Below, piece by piece: positions 1 through 9,800 of a stretch of DNA of 64,000 nucleotides. The position numbers and the translations under genes were made by a program. Numbering within the stretch: the stretch's first letter is position 1; each line of letters opens with the position of its first letter. The notes under the pieces are model-generated. The model was given only the letters and a program-made list of their open reading frames with translations. It was not told the origin of the DNA and did not search any database. The stretch covers positions 18,011,559-18,075,558 of the forward strand of contig NC_056041.1 in NCBI RefSeq assembly GCF_004379255.2, given 5' to 3'. The stretch comes from Salvia splendens (lineage: Eukaryota; Streptophyta; Magnoliopsida; Lamiales; Lamiaceae).

Positions 1-55
1 GACTATATTAACAAACGAAGAATGTTTTTACCAAAAAAAAAGAGAAAATGATTTA

Positions 56-714
56 TCAACATGAATATGTGATCTTTTGGAGGACTCTATCTCTCAAAAT
101 GCCATTGTAAAGGGCCAATCTATTGGCTGGCATTTCTTGAATTTTCCTGCCTTTGTTTAAAGTGGTTGGATTTGAATATTTATGGAAGTTAGCCTTGTGT
201 GATTTCCTATACTCTTCACTATTCCCAATTGGGTCCACTACATCTTCTGCAAAGTGCACCTTCTTCATCTTCTTTTTCTTTATTTTCTTCCCTCCATCTG
301 CCCACATGCACTTTTTTTTAATTGAATTTATATTCATAAAATAAATATAATTTCCATGTAAAATGAAGCATTACAACTAGAGTCTAAATAAAATAAAATA
401 CATAAATAGTTGCATATATACAAAAAAAACATATACATTTATCTTATCATGTTAGTATTATTCAAAGATCACATCCATGATTCTTGGACAAAAAAAAATT
501 AATATTCGGATTAAATTTCCTAGTCGAGAAAAGCTGTGTTTTGATATCCCCATTTGAGCATGCAGAGGCAATCGAAAATTGGAAATTAAATACCTGAGGA
601 AGGAAAATGGGAAGTGGGTTTCTGGAGGCGGAGAGCGGCGAGGAGAATGACGGTGCCGGAAAGTGCCATGGCGGTGGCGAACACCACGCTCTGTGATGAC
701 AGAATCGAAGGCAT
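56..714 (-). CDS. Two-exon small membrane-anchored plant protein, function unknown
   Basis: The exons are 714-594 and 297-56. Intron donor TCAG|gtattt and acceptor gggcag|ATGG join in frame and give 120 residues starting MPSILSSQSVVFATAMALSG. Residues about 10-30 form one hydrophobic helix, probably a membrane anchor or uncleaved signal. A Lys-rich stretch follows (GGKKIKKKKMKKVHFAEDVV), then an acidic and polar region (NSEEYRKSH) and a conserved-looking tail (MPANRLALYNGILRDRV). As far as I recall, the VHFAEDVV and MPANR...LYNGIL blocks recur in short plant proteins without assigned function, so I give no symbol. The downstream exon alone opens with a spurious ATG inside the intron, so reading it as a single ORF would be wrong. 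A TATA-like box lies near 852-862 on the same strand, and a GA-rich leader precedes the ATG. The splice model is inferred; the fit of phase and length is good. Confidence 0.75.
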
Positions 715-851
715 GATAGTTGACGATCTGTCAATTCTGTCCCTCTGTGTAGAGAGAGAAGAGAGAAGAGAGAAGTGAGTTGGTGATGGGATGTGTGGGA
801 GAAGAGGGAAAATGGTTTCTTTATTTAATGTGGAAGAAGAAATGCTGATGC

Positions 852-862
852 TATTTTTATAC
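852..862 (-). promoter_or_regulatory. TATA-like box of the small membrane-protein gene
   Basis: On the minus strand the sequence reads GAGTATAAAAATAGC, about 140 bases upstream of the ATG at 714. The leader in between is GA/CT-rich, as in many plant 5' UTRs. Position and sequence fit a TATA box; there is no direct evidence of a start site. Confidence 0.4.
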
Positions 863-1581
863 TCCAGTAAAATAAAATTGGCTATTTATTTCTTTAAGAT
901 GAGGATATATTTATTTTTATTTAGGAGTACTTTTTTTAAATTGGTTTTTATTATCGTATTGGTCAGTTTTTGAGATGATGATATTCTGATTTTACTAATT
1001 CTAGAATTTATTTGTATGATGTTTTAGCCCTAATTTGAGTTTTTGAGTGTGATGTTCTCTAATCTTTTGGTTGTGGCTAATATTAGCGTGCTATTAGACT
1101 TTATTGTCATATAGTTAATCATATTTCTAATAGGAGTAAGATTTAATCAAGATTATTACATTTTAATTAGGCTGATTTAATGTAATTAGAATGGTTTACT
1201 AAGAGTAGCTCATCTCAAAAAGTTGAGTCAAGAAGTCATAATTTTAGTCTTGTCATAAAAGAAAAACTATAACATGGAAAAGAAACAGACTAATTACATA
1301 TAATCTTTTCATAGGTGAGATGAAATATTAGGTTTCGATGATGTTTCATATATACGACGAAATCTGCTAGGTAAATTCTTTATTATTTGTTCATACTTGT
1401 AAACAGTAGTAGTACTATAGTGAATTAAACATTTTTCAAACCAATAAAAAATTGTTGTTCTAGAATCGCCGCCTGATAGTGCCATTTTTGTTGTTCATAT
1501 GGGTAAGATTTGGGAGTCAAACCAAGTCATCTCTTACCCATTTTATATTTACTTGATAAAAAATTTGGACTTATTTTTAAG
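863..1581. other. AT-rich intergenic DNA, no gene seen
   Basis: This stretch is AT-rich with stops in all frames and no recognisable coding, RNA or TIR signal. It runs from the promoter of the small gene to the (TA)n tract that flanks element A. Confidence 0.6.
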
Positions 1582-1597
1582 TATATATATATATATA
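1582..1597. repeat. (TA)8 tract, left flank of element A
   Basis: Pure TA dinucleotide repeat ending exactly where the GGGTCATGATC terminus of element A begins. A much longer TA tract lies at the other end of the element, which is consistent with insertion into a TA microsatellite. Confidence 0.9.
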
Positions 1598-1962
1598 GGG
1601 TCATGATCTATGACAAACACCTCTTAACCATATAACTAGAGAACAAATAATAGCCACAAGATCAAAAAAATCAAGGGCTAGTATTAATTTTTGAATTTAA
1701 GGAGAAATTAGTTCCCTCAATCACAAATTTACTCTACAATAACAAGGCAGGGGTATAATGGTCATTGCATATCCAAAAATAGGATACGTCGGCAAATTAG
1801 AATTCATCTCCTCTTCTTCTCTTCTCCATCCTCATCACCGCCTTGTACCTGCCGTTGTCGCAGCGGCGGCAGGAGATTCAACCTCATTGTGCGATTCAAC
1901 CTTTTCTTATCTCTTCTGCAAAATTCAAGCGATTCAACCTTCTCGTCAATGTTGGCGTCGCC

Positions 1963-2234
1963 GTCGTCACGTTCTGCAGGAATCGGACGCTGAATTGGAA
2001 GAAAAATGCGTCGCTGATGGTGGAATTGGATGCTAGAGATGAGCGAATCCAGGTTTTGGAAAGGATTGTGGAGAAGTAGAATCGGAAGATTTGGCGGAGT
2101 AGGAAATGCAGACGTGCTTTGATGAGAAGGAGATGGTGATTAGGGAGATCGGCGGTGGAAGGAGGTGGATGGTCACAGCCATTGCCACTGCTGCTGCTGT
2201 CATATTCTACTTCCATGCTCACATAAATCATTGA
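1963..2234 (+). pseudogene. Possible captured gene fragment in element A: coiled coil then membrane tail
   Basis: One frame encodes an acidic, coiled-coil-like stretch (VELDARDERIQVLERIVEK) ending in a stop near 2079. A second frame, from an ATG at 2106 to a stop at 2232-2234, encodes 42 residues with a C-terminal hydrophobic helix (MVTAIATAAAVIFYFHAHIN). This looks like the end of a tail-anchored coiled-coil protein, captured and then frameshifted. I do not recognise the source. TIR elements of the MULE type are known to pick up host gene pieces; that this is such a case is inference. Confidence 0.35.
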
Positions 2235-2422
2235 TTTTTGTTGATTAGAGTTTCAGTTTTGGATAATTGTTGCTAAATAATGCACTTAATTTGCTTCAAT
2301 TTTGTGTTTGCTGCACTGGCATATATTTTTTATCACTACTATTATGAGAATTTGATTTCTTGAATCTTGATGGTGCTTGAGTTTGGAATTAGATCACTTC
2401 ATATTTATGTGTTGTTCTTTGT

Positions 2423-3478
2423 GTTTTGTAAACAAGAGTGAAGTAAAATAAGAATAAGAGTGATGTAATTTGTAAACAAGAGTGAAGTAAAATCAGAATA
2501 ATAGTGATGTGTTTTGTAAACAAGAGTGAAGTAAAATCAGAATAAGAGTGATGTGTTTTGTAAACAAGAGTGAAGTAAAATCACAATAAGAGTGACGTGT
2601 TTTGTAAACAAGAGTGAAGTAACTTAACAATAAGAGTGTTGTGTTTTGTAAACAAGAGTGAAGTAAAAGAGTGATTTGTTTTGTAAACAAGAGTGAAGTA
2701 AAATCGGAATAAGAGTGATGTGTTTTGTAAACAAGAGTGAAGTAAAATCAGAATAAGAGTGATGTGTTTTGTAAACAAGAGTGAAGTGTTTTCTGAACAA
2801 GAGTGAAGTGTTTTGTGAACAAGAGTGGAGTAAAATCAGAATAAGAGTGATGTGTTTTGTGAACAAGAGTGAAGTAAAATCAGAATAAGAGTGATGTGTT
2901 TTGTAAACAAGAGTGGAGTAAAATCAGAATAAGAGTGATGTGTTTTGTGAACAAGAGTGAAGTATTTTCTGAACAAGAGTGAAGTGTTTTGTGAACAAGA
3001 GTGAAGTAAAATCAGAATAAGAGTGAAGTAAAATCAGAATAAGAGTGATGTGTTTTGTAAACAAGAGTGAAGTGTTTTCTGAACAAGAGTGAAATGTTTT
3101 GTGAACAAGAGTGAAGTGTTTTGTGAACAAGAGTGAAGTAAAATCAGAATAAGAGTGATGTGTTTTGTGAACAAGAGTGAAGTAAAATCAGAATAAGAGT
3201 GATGTGTTTTGTGAACAAGAGTGAAGTGTTTTCTGAACAAGAGTGAAGTGTTTTGTGAACAAGAGTGAAGTAAAATCAGAATAAGAGTGATGTGTTTTGT
3301 GAACAAGAGTGAAGTGTTTTCTGAACAAGAGTGAAGTAAAATCATAATAAGAGTGATGTGTTTTGTAAACAAGAGTGAAGTAAAATCAGAATAAGAGTGA
3401 TGTGTTTTGTAAACAAGAGTGAAGTAAAATCTTATTATAAGAGTGATGTGTTTTGTAAACAAGAGTGAAGTAAAATCA
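2423..3478. repeat. 44-bp minisatellite array in element A
   Basis: More than 20 imperfect head-to-tail units are built on GTGATGTGTTTTGTAAACAA and GAGTGAAGTAAAATCAGAAT. Some units are shortened to AAGTGTTTTCTGAACAAGAG. The reverse complement of the same unit fills elements B and C, in the orientation expected if all three are copies of one family. The long open frames across it on the minus strand (MFTKHITLILILLHSC repeated) come from periodicity and are not genes. Confidence 0.9.
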
Positions 3479-3779
3479 TAGCTACCAATCAGGGGAAAGT
3501 GGTGGTGAACAATGCCCTTTCAGGAACTTTCAGCCCTACCATTCAAGCCTTATGTATATTAGAATAATATGTATAAACTAATAAATTTTGGGTCGATTTC
3601 CTAAACACATATTCAGGCTATGTAGTAAGAGCTTTCCTTCAACTTTACTGATACAACATAGTAAGGCATGTATCCACTTCATCCTGAAGCCGAAAGACTA
3701 ACAATCAAATGCATAATACGAAAATAAGAAATTTCATTCTGCTATTTGCTGAAGAAGTTTCAACTCTCAACCTCTAACC

Positions 3780-4037
3780 ATGGCTTCAGAAAACATGTCA
3801 CACATAACAATAGCAATGAGTAAACTGAAATGGAATCGCCGCCATGACGGCGTCGGCGCATTCGACATTTCCAGATCCGTAGTCGCCGATCACGCGGGAG
3901 AAATTTCCGGACGGATCTTCGGAGCAGTGCGTGCACCACCAAAATCGGAGACTACGGTGGCGGAGGTGGCGGTGGCGCAGATAGAGGAGGAAGAAGATCC
4001 GGTGAAATTGGATGAATTTCTCAATTCCAGCTTATGA
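3780..4037 (+). CDS. 85-residue ORF of unknown origin in element A
   Basis: An ATG-initiated frame of 85 residues starts MASENMSHITIAMSKLKWN and ends in an acidic segment (QIEEEEDPVKLDEFLNSSL). It is more GC-rich than its surroundings and lies just inside the right subterminal region of element A. No domain is recognised. It may be a captured exon piece, since B and C hold other gene-like segments at similar places. Expression or function cannot be argued from the sequence. Confidence 0.25.
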   Translation: MASENMSHITIAMSKLKWNRRHDGVGAFDISRSVVADHAGEISGRIFGAVRAPPKSETTVAEVAVAQIEEEEDPVKLDEFLNSSL

Positions 4038-4171
4038 ATTTCATAAAGTAATTTCCGAAAATGCCCTTGGTCTATTTTGTATTATTAAAATAAATAATAT
4101 TTGTTCCATTTATTTGTGTGGCTGAGATTTGTTCTCTAGTTATACACTTAAGATTAGTTATATCTTGATCA

Positions 4172-4177
<6 letters not shown>

Positions 4178-4241
<64 letters not shown>
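4178..4241. repeat. (TA)n microsatellite between elements A and D
   Basis: About 32 TA units separate the CCC end of element A from the GAGTCCC start of element D. Confidence 0.95.
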
Positions 4242-4243
<2 letters not shown>

Positions 4244-4999
4244 GAGTCCCATTATTCACAAATCCACTCTTAAAGACCGAACCACCGAACCATACCAAAT
4301 TAGGGTTTTTTGATCTAGTTTTTTATGGATGAGAGGCACAAATTTATAATTTATTTTCACCTTCATCACGAGCCTATTTTAATTCATCCGAAGGTAAATA
4401 AGTCATACAAACATGTTACAAAGATTTAAATTCATTCCAGTAGGTTTTTACTTCATTCCAGTAGGTTTTTACTTCATTCCAGTAGGATTATTACTTCATT
4501 CCAGTACGTAAATGCGGTTTTGCCGTCGCGTGTCGTTCTTTCTCTCCACAATATCTATCACCACCGCCACAACGCTGATATGATGTAATAAACACATGGA
4601 ATGATGCAATAAATTATTGGAATGGAGTATGTGAAGTCCTACTGGAATGAAGTAAAAACCTTATCCAATGAAGTAATAACGTTTTTGAATGAAGTAATAA
4701 ACGCACTTGAATAAATTGCATTTTTTAATGTAAATAAAGTAAAAACTCAGGTCAATGAATTCAAATGAAACATATGTTGAATCATTTCAAAAACTAATGG
4801 AAGAAAGTAAAAACATGTTGTAGTTTCAAGGTATTACGTACGGAATGAAGTAATAAATCTATACAATGAAGTAAAATGGGCTTGTAATGAAGACCGAAAA
4901 ATTTACACAGCACCACATCTCATCAAAAAAACTAGATCTAATGGCCCAGATTTGGTCTCTAGTTCGGTCTTTAAAATTGGTTCGACATTGATCACAACC

Positions 5000-5000
<1 letters not shown>
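4244..5000. mobile_element. TIR element D (757 bp, TA-targeting, non-autonomous)
   Basis: The left end is GAGTCCCATTATTCACAAAT. The right end, reverse-complemented, is GGGTTGTGATCAATGTCGAA. Both lead into TTAAAGACCGAAC and TTTTTTGATCTAGTTTTTT-type blocks, so the TIRs are imperfect but long. Both sides are (TA)n tracts. The interior holds short direct repeats of TACTTCATTCCAGTAGGTTT (4430-4510) and many AATGAAGTAA motifs, a third, simpler version of the internal repeat arrays in A-C and E/F. No coding sequence is seen. Confidence 0.6.

Positions 5001-5042
<42 letters not shown>
5001..5042. repeat. (TA)n microsatellite between elements D and B
   Basis: About 18 TA units, with one TTTA interruption at the left, lie between the CCC end of D and the GGGTAGTGATC start of B. 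Confidence 0.9.
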
Positions 5043-5048
<6 letters not shown>

Positions 5049-5287
5049 TGATCAAGATATAACTAGTTTTAAGTGTATAACTAGAGAACAAATCTCAGCC
5101 ACACATTATCTTAATCTAATGACTAAATTAAGTATTCATTTTCTATTAATAAAAATTGCATGGGGGTATTTTGGGAAATACATTGTTCCATATTTTGAGT
5201 ATTCACATATCTCTGTCTCTCTAATCTCATCTCCGCCCCTCACTTCGAAACATTCTTATTCTTCTCTTCTCACACACAGACACACAA

Positions 5288-6743
5288 TGAGCAGTTTGAT
5301 AAGGCTAATTTCATGCATGGGTCTAGGGATTTAATTCGTGATTTTACTAGGACTAACGCACGTTTTAAGCCAGGTGTGTGAAGGAATTCGCCAGGTCCAG
5401 GAAAGAAGACCAAAAAATCACAAGGTCGAGGAACTGGCGATTTAGTGAACGATTATGAAGAGAATTGCTCGACGGAGGAAGCTCCAGAGTTGAAGGGTAG
5501 AATAGAGATTTCTACGAAGACTCAAGGGCTATTTCCGCATCTATAAAAGGCAGAAGCATGCAAGCTGGAGGGATCTTCCCGGGGGAGACCTCACCACAGC
5601 CTGTTGCTTAGTTCACTTTCCCACACACACACTTGATACTAGTTTTGAGGAGATCTCAGTTCGCACGTCCGGGTTTCATCTTAGCTTCTGATATGGTGTA
5701 ACACCGCTCTTGTTAAGAGCGAAGAAACAATTTATTTTCTGCTTTCCGCATTTTGCTTACTTTGCCGAGCTTCGTTGTTCGAAGCTCGGTTCGCTGTTTT
5801 CACCGAATAGTTTCTGATTTAGATGCAAGTTTGATTTTCCGTTATGGCGATTGTGTTGATTTCTGGTTTGATCGTTTCGCTTATTGAGATTTTGGAGTTT
5901 TAATTTGTCTGAGTTGGATGCGTTTCGCAGCTGTTTACTGAGTTATTGCAGGTTAATGGTCAGATCTGGGAGATTGGAGTTGGATTGTGGAAGAATTTTG
6001 GTTGGATTTGCTGGATTTGTTGGGTGTTGGGTTCGGATGTCTTGGATCCGGAGTGGATCAAGCATTCTGCCGTGAATCTGAGTAGTTTCGATCTGATTTT
6101 CATGCTTAGTTTACGTGATTTTCTTTCATTCCGTCTAGTGTACGCAGATCTGATGTGTTTCCGAGTTGCAGCAAGATAACGACGACCAAATCTCTATATT
6201 CTGTTCGAATCTCGCTTTTTGCTCAGTTTGTTAATCTGCAGTTCTTTCCGTACTTGCCATTTTTGGAATTATGGTCCCCACCTTCAGTCATATTCTGTTT
6301 AGCTAGATTAGGTAGTTGTTTACACTGTCTAGCAAGTGGTTATGTTTCTTGTTGTCGAAGTCTGAATTTACAAGTTTAACATGTCCTAGGTCTAGCATTT
6401 ACATTTTCTGCCTAGGTCTAGAGTTAGTTTAAAATTCTCAACCCTTTTGTTGCGTGGCAGCAGCCATTAGTCTGTCCAAAGTCTCTGAGCACTACTTTGC
6501 GAGTCCATCTCTGTGGGATCGACCCCACTTCCCTATACTAATTCATAGTATTCGGGTTGAGGGATTTATATTTTTTGAAGGAGGGTCGATGTGTGTCCAA
6601 CGACCAAGCACTTTATGTTCTCTTAAGTTCCTAGACCTTGTGCTCTAGTGGATTTAAGGAGCATGGTGTCTTGACCAAGCGCTTGCAGTGATCTATTTCT
6701 GTGCACACTCGATATATACAACCAACAAAAAACCCTCGTTTCA
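5288..6743 (+). repeat. 5' LTR of the Athila element
   Basis: 1456 bp, starting TG and ending CA. A TATA box (CTATAAAAGG) lies at 5541-5550. The same sequence returns at 17516-18971 with about four substitutions, for example GATATGGTG against GATATAGTG and GAGCATGG against GAGCGTGG. Several short open frames inside are present in both copies and are not considered genes. Confidence 0.95.
5541..5550 (+). promoter_or_regulatory. TATA box in the Athila 5' LTR
   Basis: CTATAAAAGG lies about 250 bp into the LTR, in the expected U3 position. An identical copy is in the 3' LTR near 17769-17778. Confidence 0.6.
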
Positions 6744-6745
6744 AA

Positions 6746-6763
6746 TGGCGCCGTTGCCGAGGA
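6746..6763 (+). promoter_or_regulatory. Athila primer-binding site (tRNA-Asp type)
   Basis: TGGCGCCGTTGCCGAGGA begins two bases after the 5' LTR. It matches the tRNA-Asp-type primer site typical of Athila elements, with one difference from the GGGGA form I remember. Confidence 0.75.
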
Positions 6764-6848
6764 TGGATGGCGTACTTTGTGTTAGTGCCTAGAGTTTTTG
6801 GTGTGAATAATTTTAATTTACTTTTTCTTTCTGTTTTCTTTGTAGTAC

Positions 6849-9800
6849 ATGAGCAGGAGCTTCCACCGGAGTAACTCGTCTGGTTGGAAATACGGTCAGT
6901 TCGTTTGGAAGATCAAGGATACAGCCTCCACTGTGACTACCAGATCAGGGTTCACGACGGGAGATCCGTTCCCGACTGAGTTTTTGAGTGACGAATCTTG
7001 GGAATCTTCAGGACGAACAGATCCGGAGTCCCCACCAGAATCGGAAACAGAGTCAGAAACAGGGGAGGAAGAGGAAGTTGAGATGGCACACGTAGCGGAC
7101 CCAGATCCAGAAATAGGGTCACTAACGGCTCATCTCGATGGAGAACCAGCACACGCAATAGTGATGAACCCACGTCAGAGATCTATTGAGATCAAAACGA
7201 ATGTGTTAGGTGTCTTGCCAACATTTTCTGGGCGAAGGAGTGAATGCCCGTACGAGTTTTTGAACGAGTTTAGCAAGTTATGTGGCATTCAAAGGAGGCC
7301 TAATGATGCGACAGAGGAGGACTATCGCTTGCGCGCGATTCCTTTCACTCTAAAGGGGGAGGCAAATACATGGTTGTTGAGATTACCCCCGGATTCTATC
7401 CGCACCTGGAGGGACTTTAAATTGGAGTTCCTAGATTACTTCTTTCCATCCAACAAGACGAACGCTCTGAAGAAGGAGATAGTGGAATGCAAGCAGGATT
7501 ACGATGAGTCATTGAGCCAATACTGGTCAAGGTTCAAGGGATTGCTGGACGCATGCCCGAATCATCGGATGATAGAGGCAGAGACCTACTCTCTGTTTTA
7601 TGAAGGGGCAACTCCCGAGTCTAAGGATTTGATGAACTCCTCGAGCGGGGGGAATTTTACAAGAAAGAGAGGAAGTGAGGCAAGAGAGATTTTGGGAAGA
7701 TTAATCGACGCCAAGAAGGCGTATGACAGTACGAGGAATGCTGTGAGAAAAGGCTCTGTGAATGCATTGAGGGAGCAGGAGGATGACAAAGTTGAAGCAA
7801 GGATTGATAGGTTGGAGAAAGCCTTGCTGAATGCTATCGAAAAAACTAATACAGCCGCACCTAGGGAAACGGCTAAGTTGTTAGGTCCAGTAGATAATCA
7901 ACCCCAGCAATATTACGGACCTCAGGAAGGTGATTACCAGGCCCAGGCGAACGCGATGGGAAGTTGGAATCCTGATGGAAGTTGGAACCAAGGAAGACAA
8001 AGAGATGCACCCTGGAGGAATCACCCGAACTTTAGATGGTCTGAAAACGAGCAAAGCCAGCCAGCACCCCAACTGAGTATACAGTCCGCACCGCAGCCCG
8101 AGAGGCAGGGTAACTGGAGAAATCATGAGGGGCAAGGAAATTGGAACAACCGTAATCAAGGAGATCACTCGACCTGGGGAAACAAGAATCAAAATTATCA
8201 AGGGAATTCTTATGTACCACCACATCAAAGGAATTTCCAAGCACCTTACCCAGGTCAAGGAAGTAATTTCAACAACAATCCAGGAGGTCAAGGGCACATT
8301 CGCCCAGGCCAAGGAAGTGGAACAAACCAAAATATAGGGCCAGGCCCTAGTCAGCCAAGCTCTAGACCAAGGAACCTTGATGAGATGGTTCACGACCTCG
8401 TTAGTTCCCAGCAGCACATTCAGAACAATTTACAGTCGAACAATGATGTGGTCCACAAGCTTCAGGATGCGCAGCAAGAACAGAAGGCGGCAATGGATAT
8501 GTTGGCCAAACAGTTGTCTCAAATAGCTACTTCCTTGAGTGATATGCGGGGAAACGAGGGCAAGATTCATGCATCGGTAAGACCACCTGACAAAGCCAAT
8601 ATTAGCCAGATCACGCTGAGATCTGGGAAGGAGTACGAAGGGCCGGTCATGAGGTACAGAGAGGTCACGACCCCCATTAAGGATAAGGAAGCAGAGGAAA
8701 AAACCACTGAATCAAGAAACTCGGTTGAAAGCAACCCTGCAGTTAGAGATGAACTTCAGGCAGGAGATTTAGAGAAACGGCTGCCCAGGACAATCGAACC
8801 ATTTTTCCTAGATCCAGAACCGGAATTGGTAGAGAAAAAAGGAGTCGATGAATTTTCAGCAGGTGAATGTTCCGGAACCGAGAAACGACCAAAACCTTTC
8901 CCAAACCGAGGAGAGGCAAAGAAAAAGAAGGATGAGCCAGTGGATCTTGTGGATATTTTCGGGAAACTGGAGATAAATCTACCCTTCTTACAGGCTTTGA
9001 AAATGCCAGTTTTCAGCAAGTTCATCAAAGAGTTTATAGCTGGGAAGGCTAGACCTAGTGGAAAAATCTTGATAGGCGAGAATGTGTCCGCGGTAATTCA
9101 GAAGCGGAGGATGCCTTCGAAATGCAATGACCCAGGTATGTTCACCTTGCCTATTTCCATCGGCGATGTGAAAATTGAGCATGCTATGTGTGACTTGGGA
9201 GCATCCATAAATGTGTTACCCCTGTCCATATACAAGAGGTTAGTGGGAGTAGGTATGGTGGATACGAAGGTTGTGATCCAATTGGCGGACAGGTCATGCA
9301 TCTGCCCTGAAGGAGTGCTCGAGAACGTAATAGTCAAGGTACACGACTTCCTGTACCCGGCTGACTTCCATGTGATTAAGATGAGCGATAATGAGTCTGT
9401 AGAGTCTGGCGGAGTATTATTGGGGAGACCTTTCCTACGAACTGCTAAGACTATCATTGATGTCTTTGATGGTACTATCTGTCTCGATTACAATGGGGAT
9501 AAATATACATTCAGCATAGATGAGGCAATGAAGAAGCCACTTGATGTTGAAAATATGCATTCTGTAGATATCATTAACCCCTTGGTCCAGGAATACCTCG
9601 AGACTGAATTAATGCAGGGACAGATTGAGAACTCAGAGATGAGTCATGCTGTTGATAAGGAGGTGGCCAGTTGGTGCCAAGCAATGAATACGAGCAAGTT
9701 GTCAGATGAAGAGCTAGCAGAAGCAATTCTGGAATTTTGCACCAAGCCCGAGCTAGCCAGATCGAGGGAGACACTTTATGGGGCAAGCAAGGAAGATCTT

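Larger units (their letters stand above)
1598..4177. mobile_element. TIR element A (MULE-like, TA-targeting), with 44-bp minisatellite
   Basis: The element is 2580 bp and lies between two (TA)n tracts. The left end reads GGGTCATGATCTATGACAAA. The right end, reverse-complemented, reads GGGTAGTGATCAAGATATAA. Both continue to the shared subterminal block ATAACTAGAGAACAAAT. About 150 bp inside the left end (AGATCAAAAAAATCAAGGGC and onward) is repeated, inverted, at the right ends of elements B and C, so A lies in the opposite orientation. Inside are a coding-like fragment (about 1963-2234), the minisatellite (2423-3478) and a second GC-richer fragment (3780-4037). No transposase is visible, so it is non-autonomous. 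The MULE assignment rests on the 10-bp target duplication of the related element F; alone, A shows only TA flanks. Confidence 0.7.

Noticed and set aside
2493..3462. Long overlapping minus-strand open frames (MFTKHITLILILLHSC repeats)
   Set aside because: They follow the 44-bp minisatellite period, recur in several frames with the same words and have no other protein character.
2405..3480. CRISPR-like array (regular repeats of about 44 bp)
   Set aside because: Plant nuclear DNA, no unique spacers between repeats, no cas genes; an ordinary minisatellite.
5884..6648. Four short frames in the Athila LTR, repeated at 18112-18876
   Set aside because: They exist twice only because the LTR is duplicated; no coding features.
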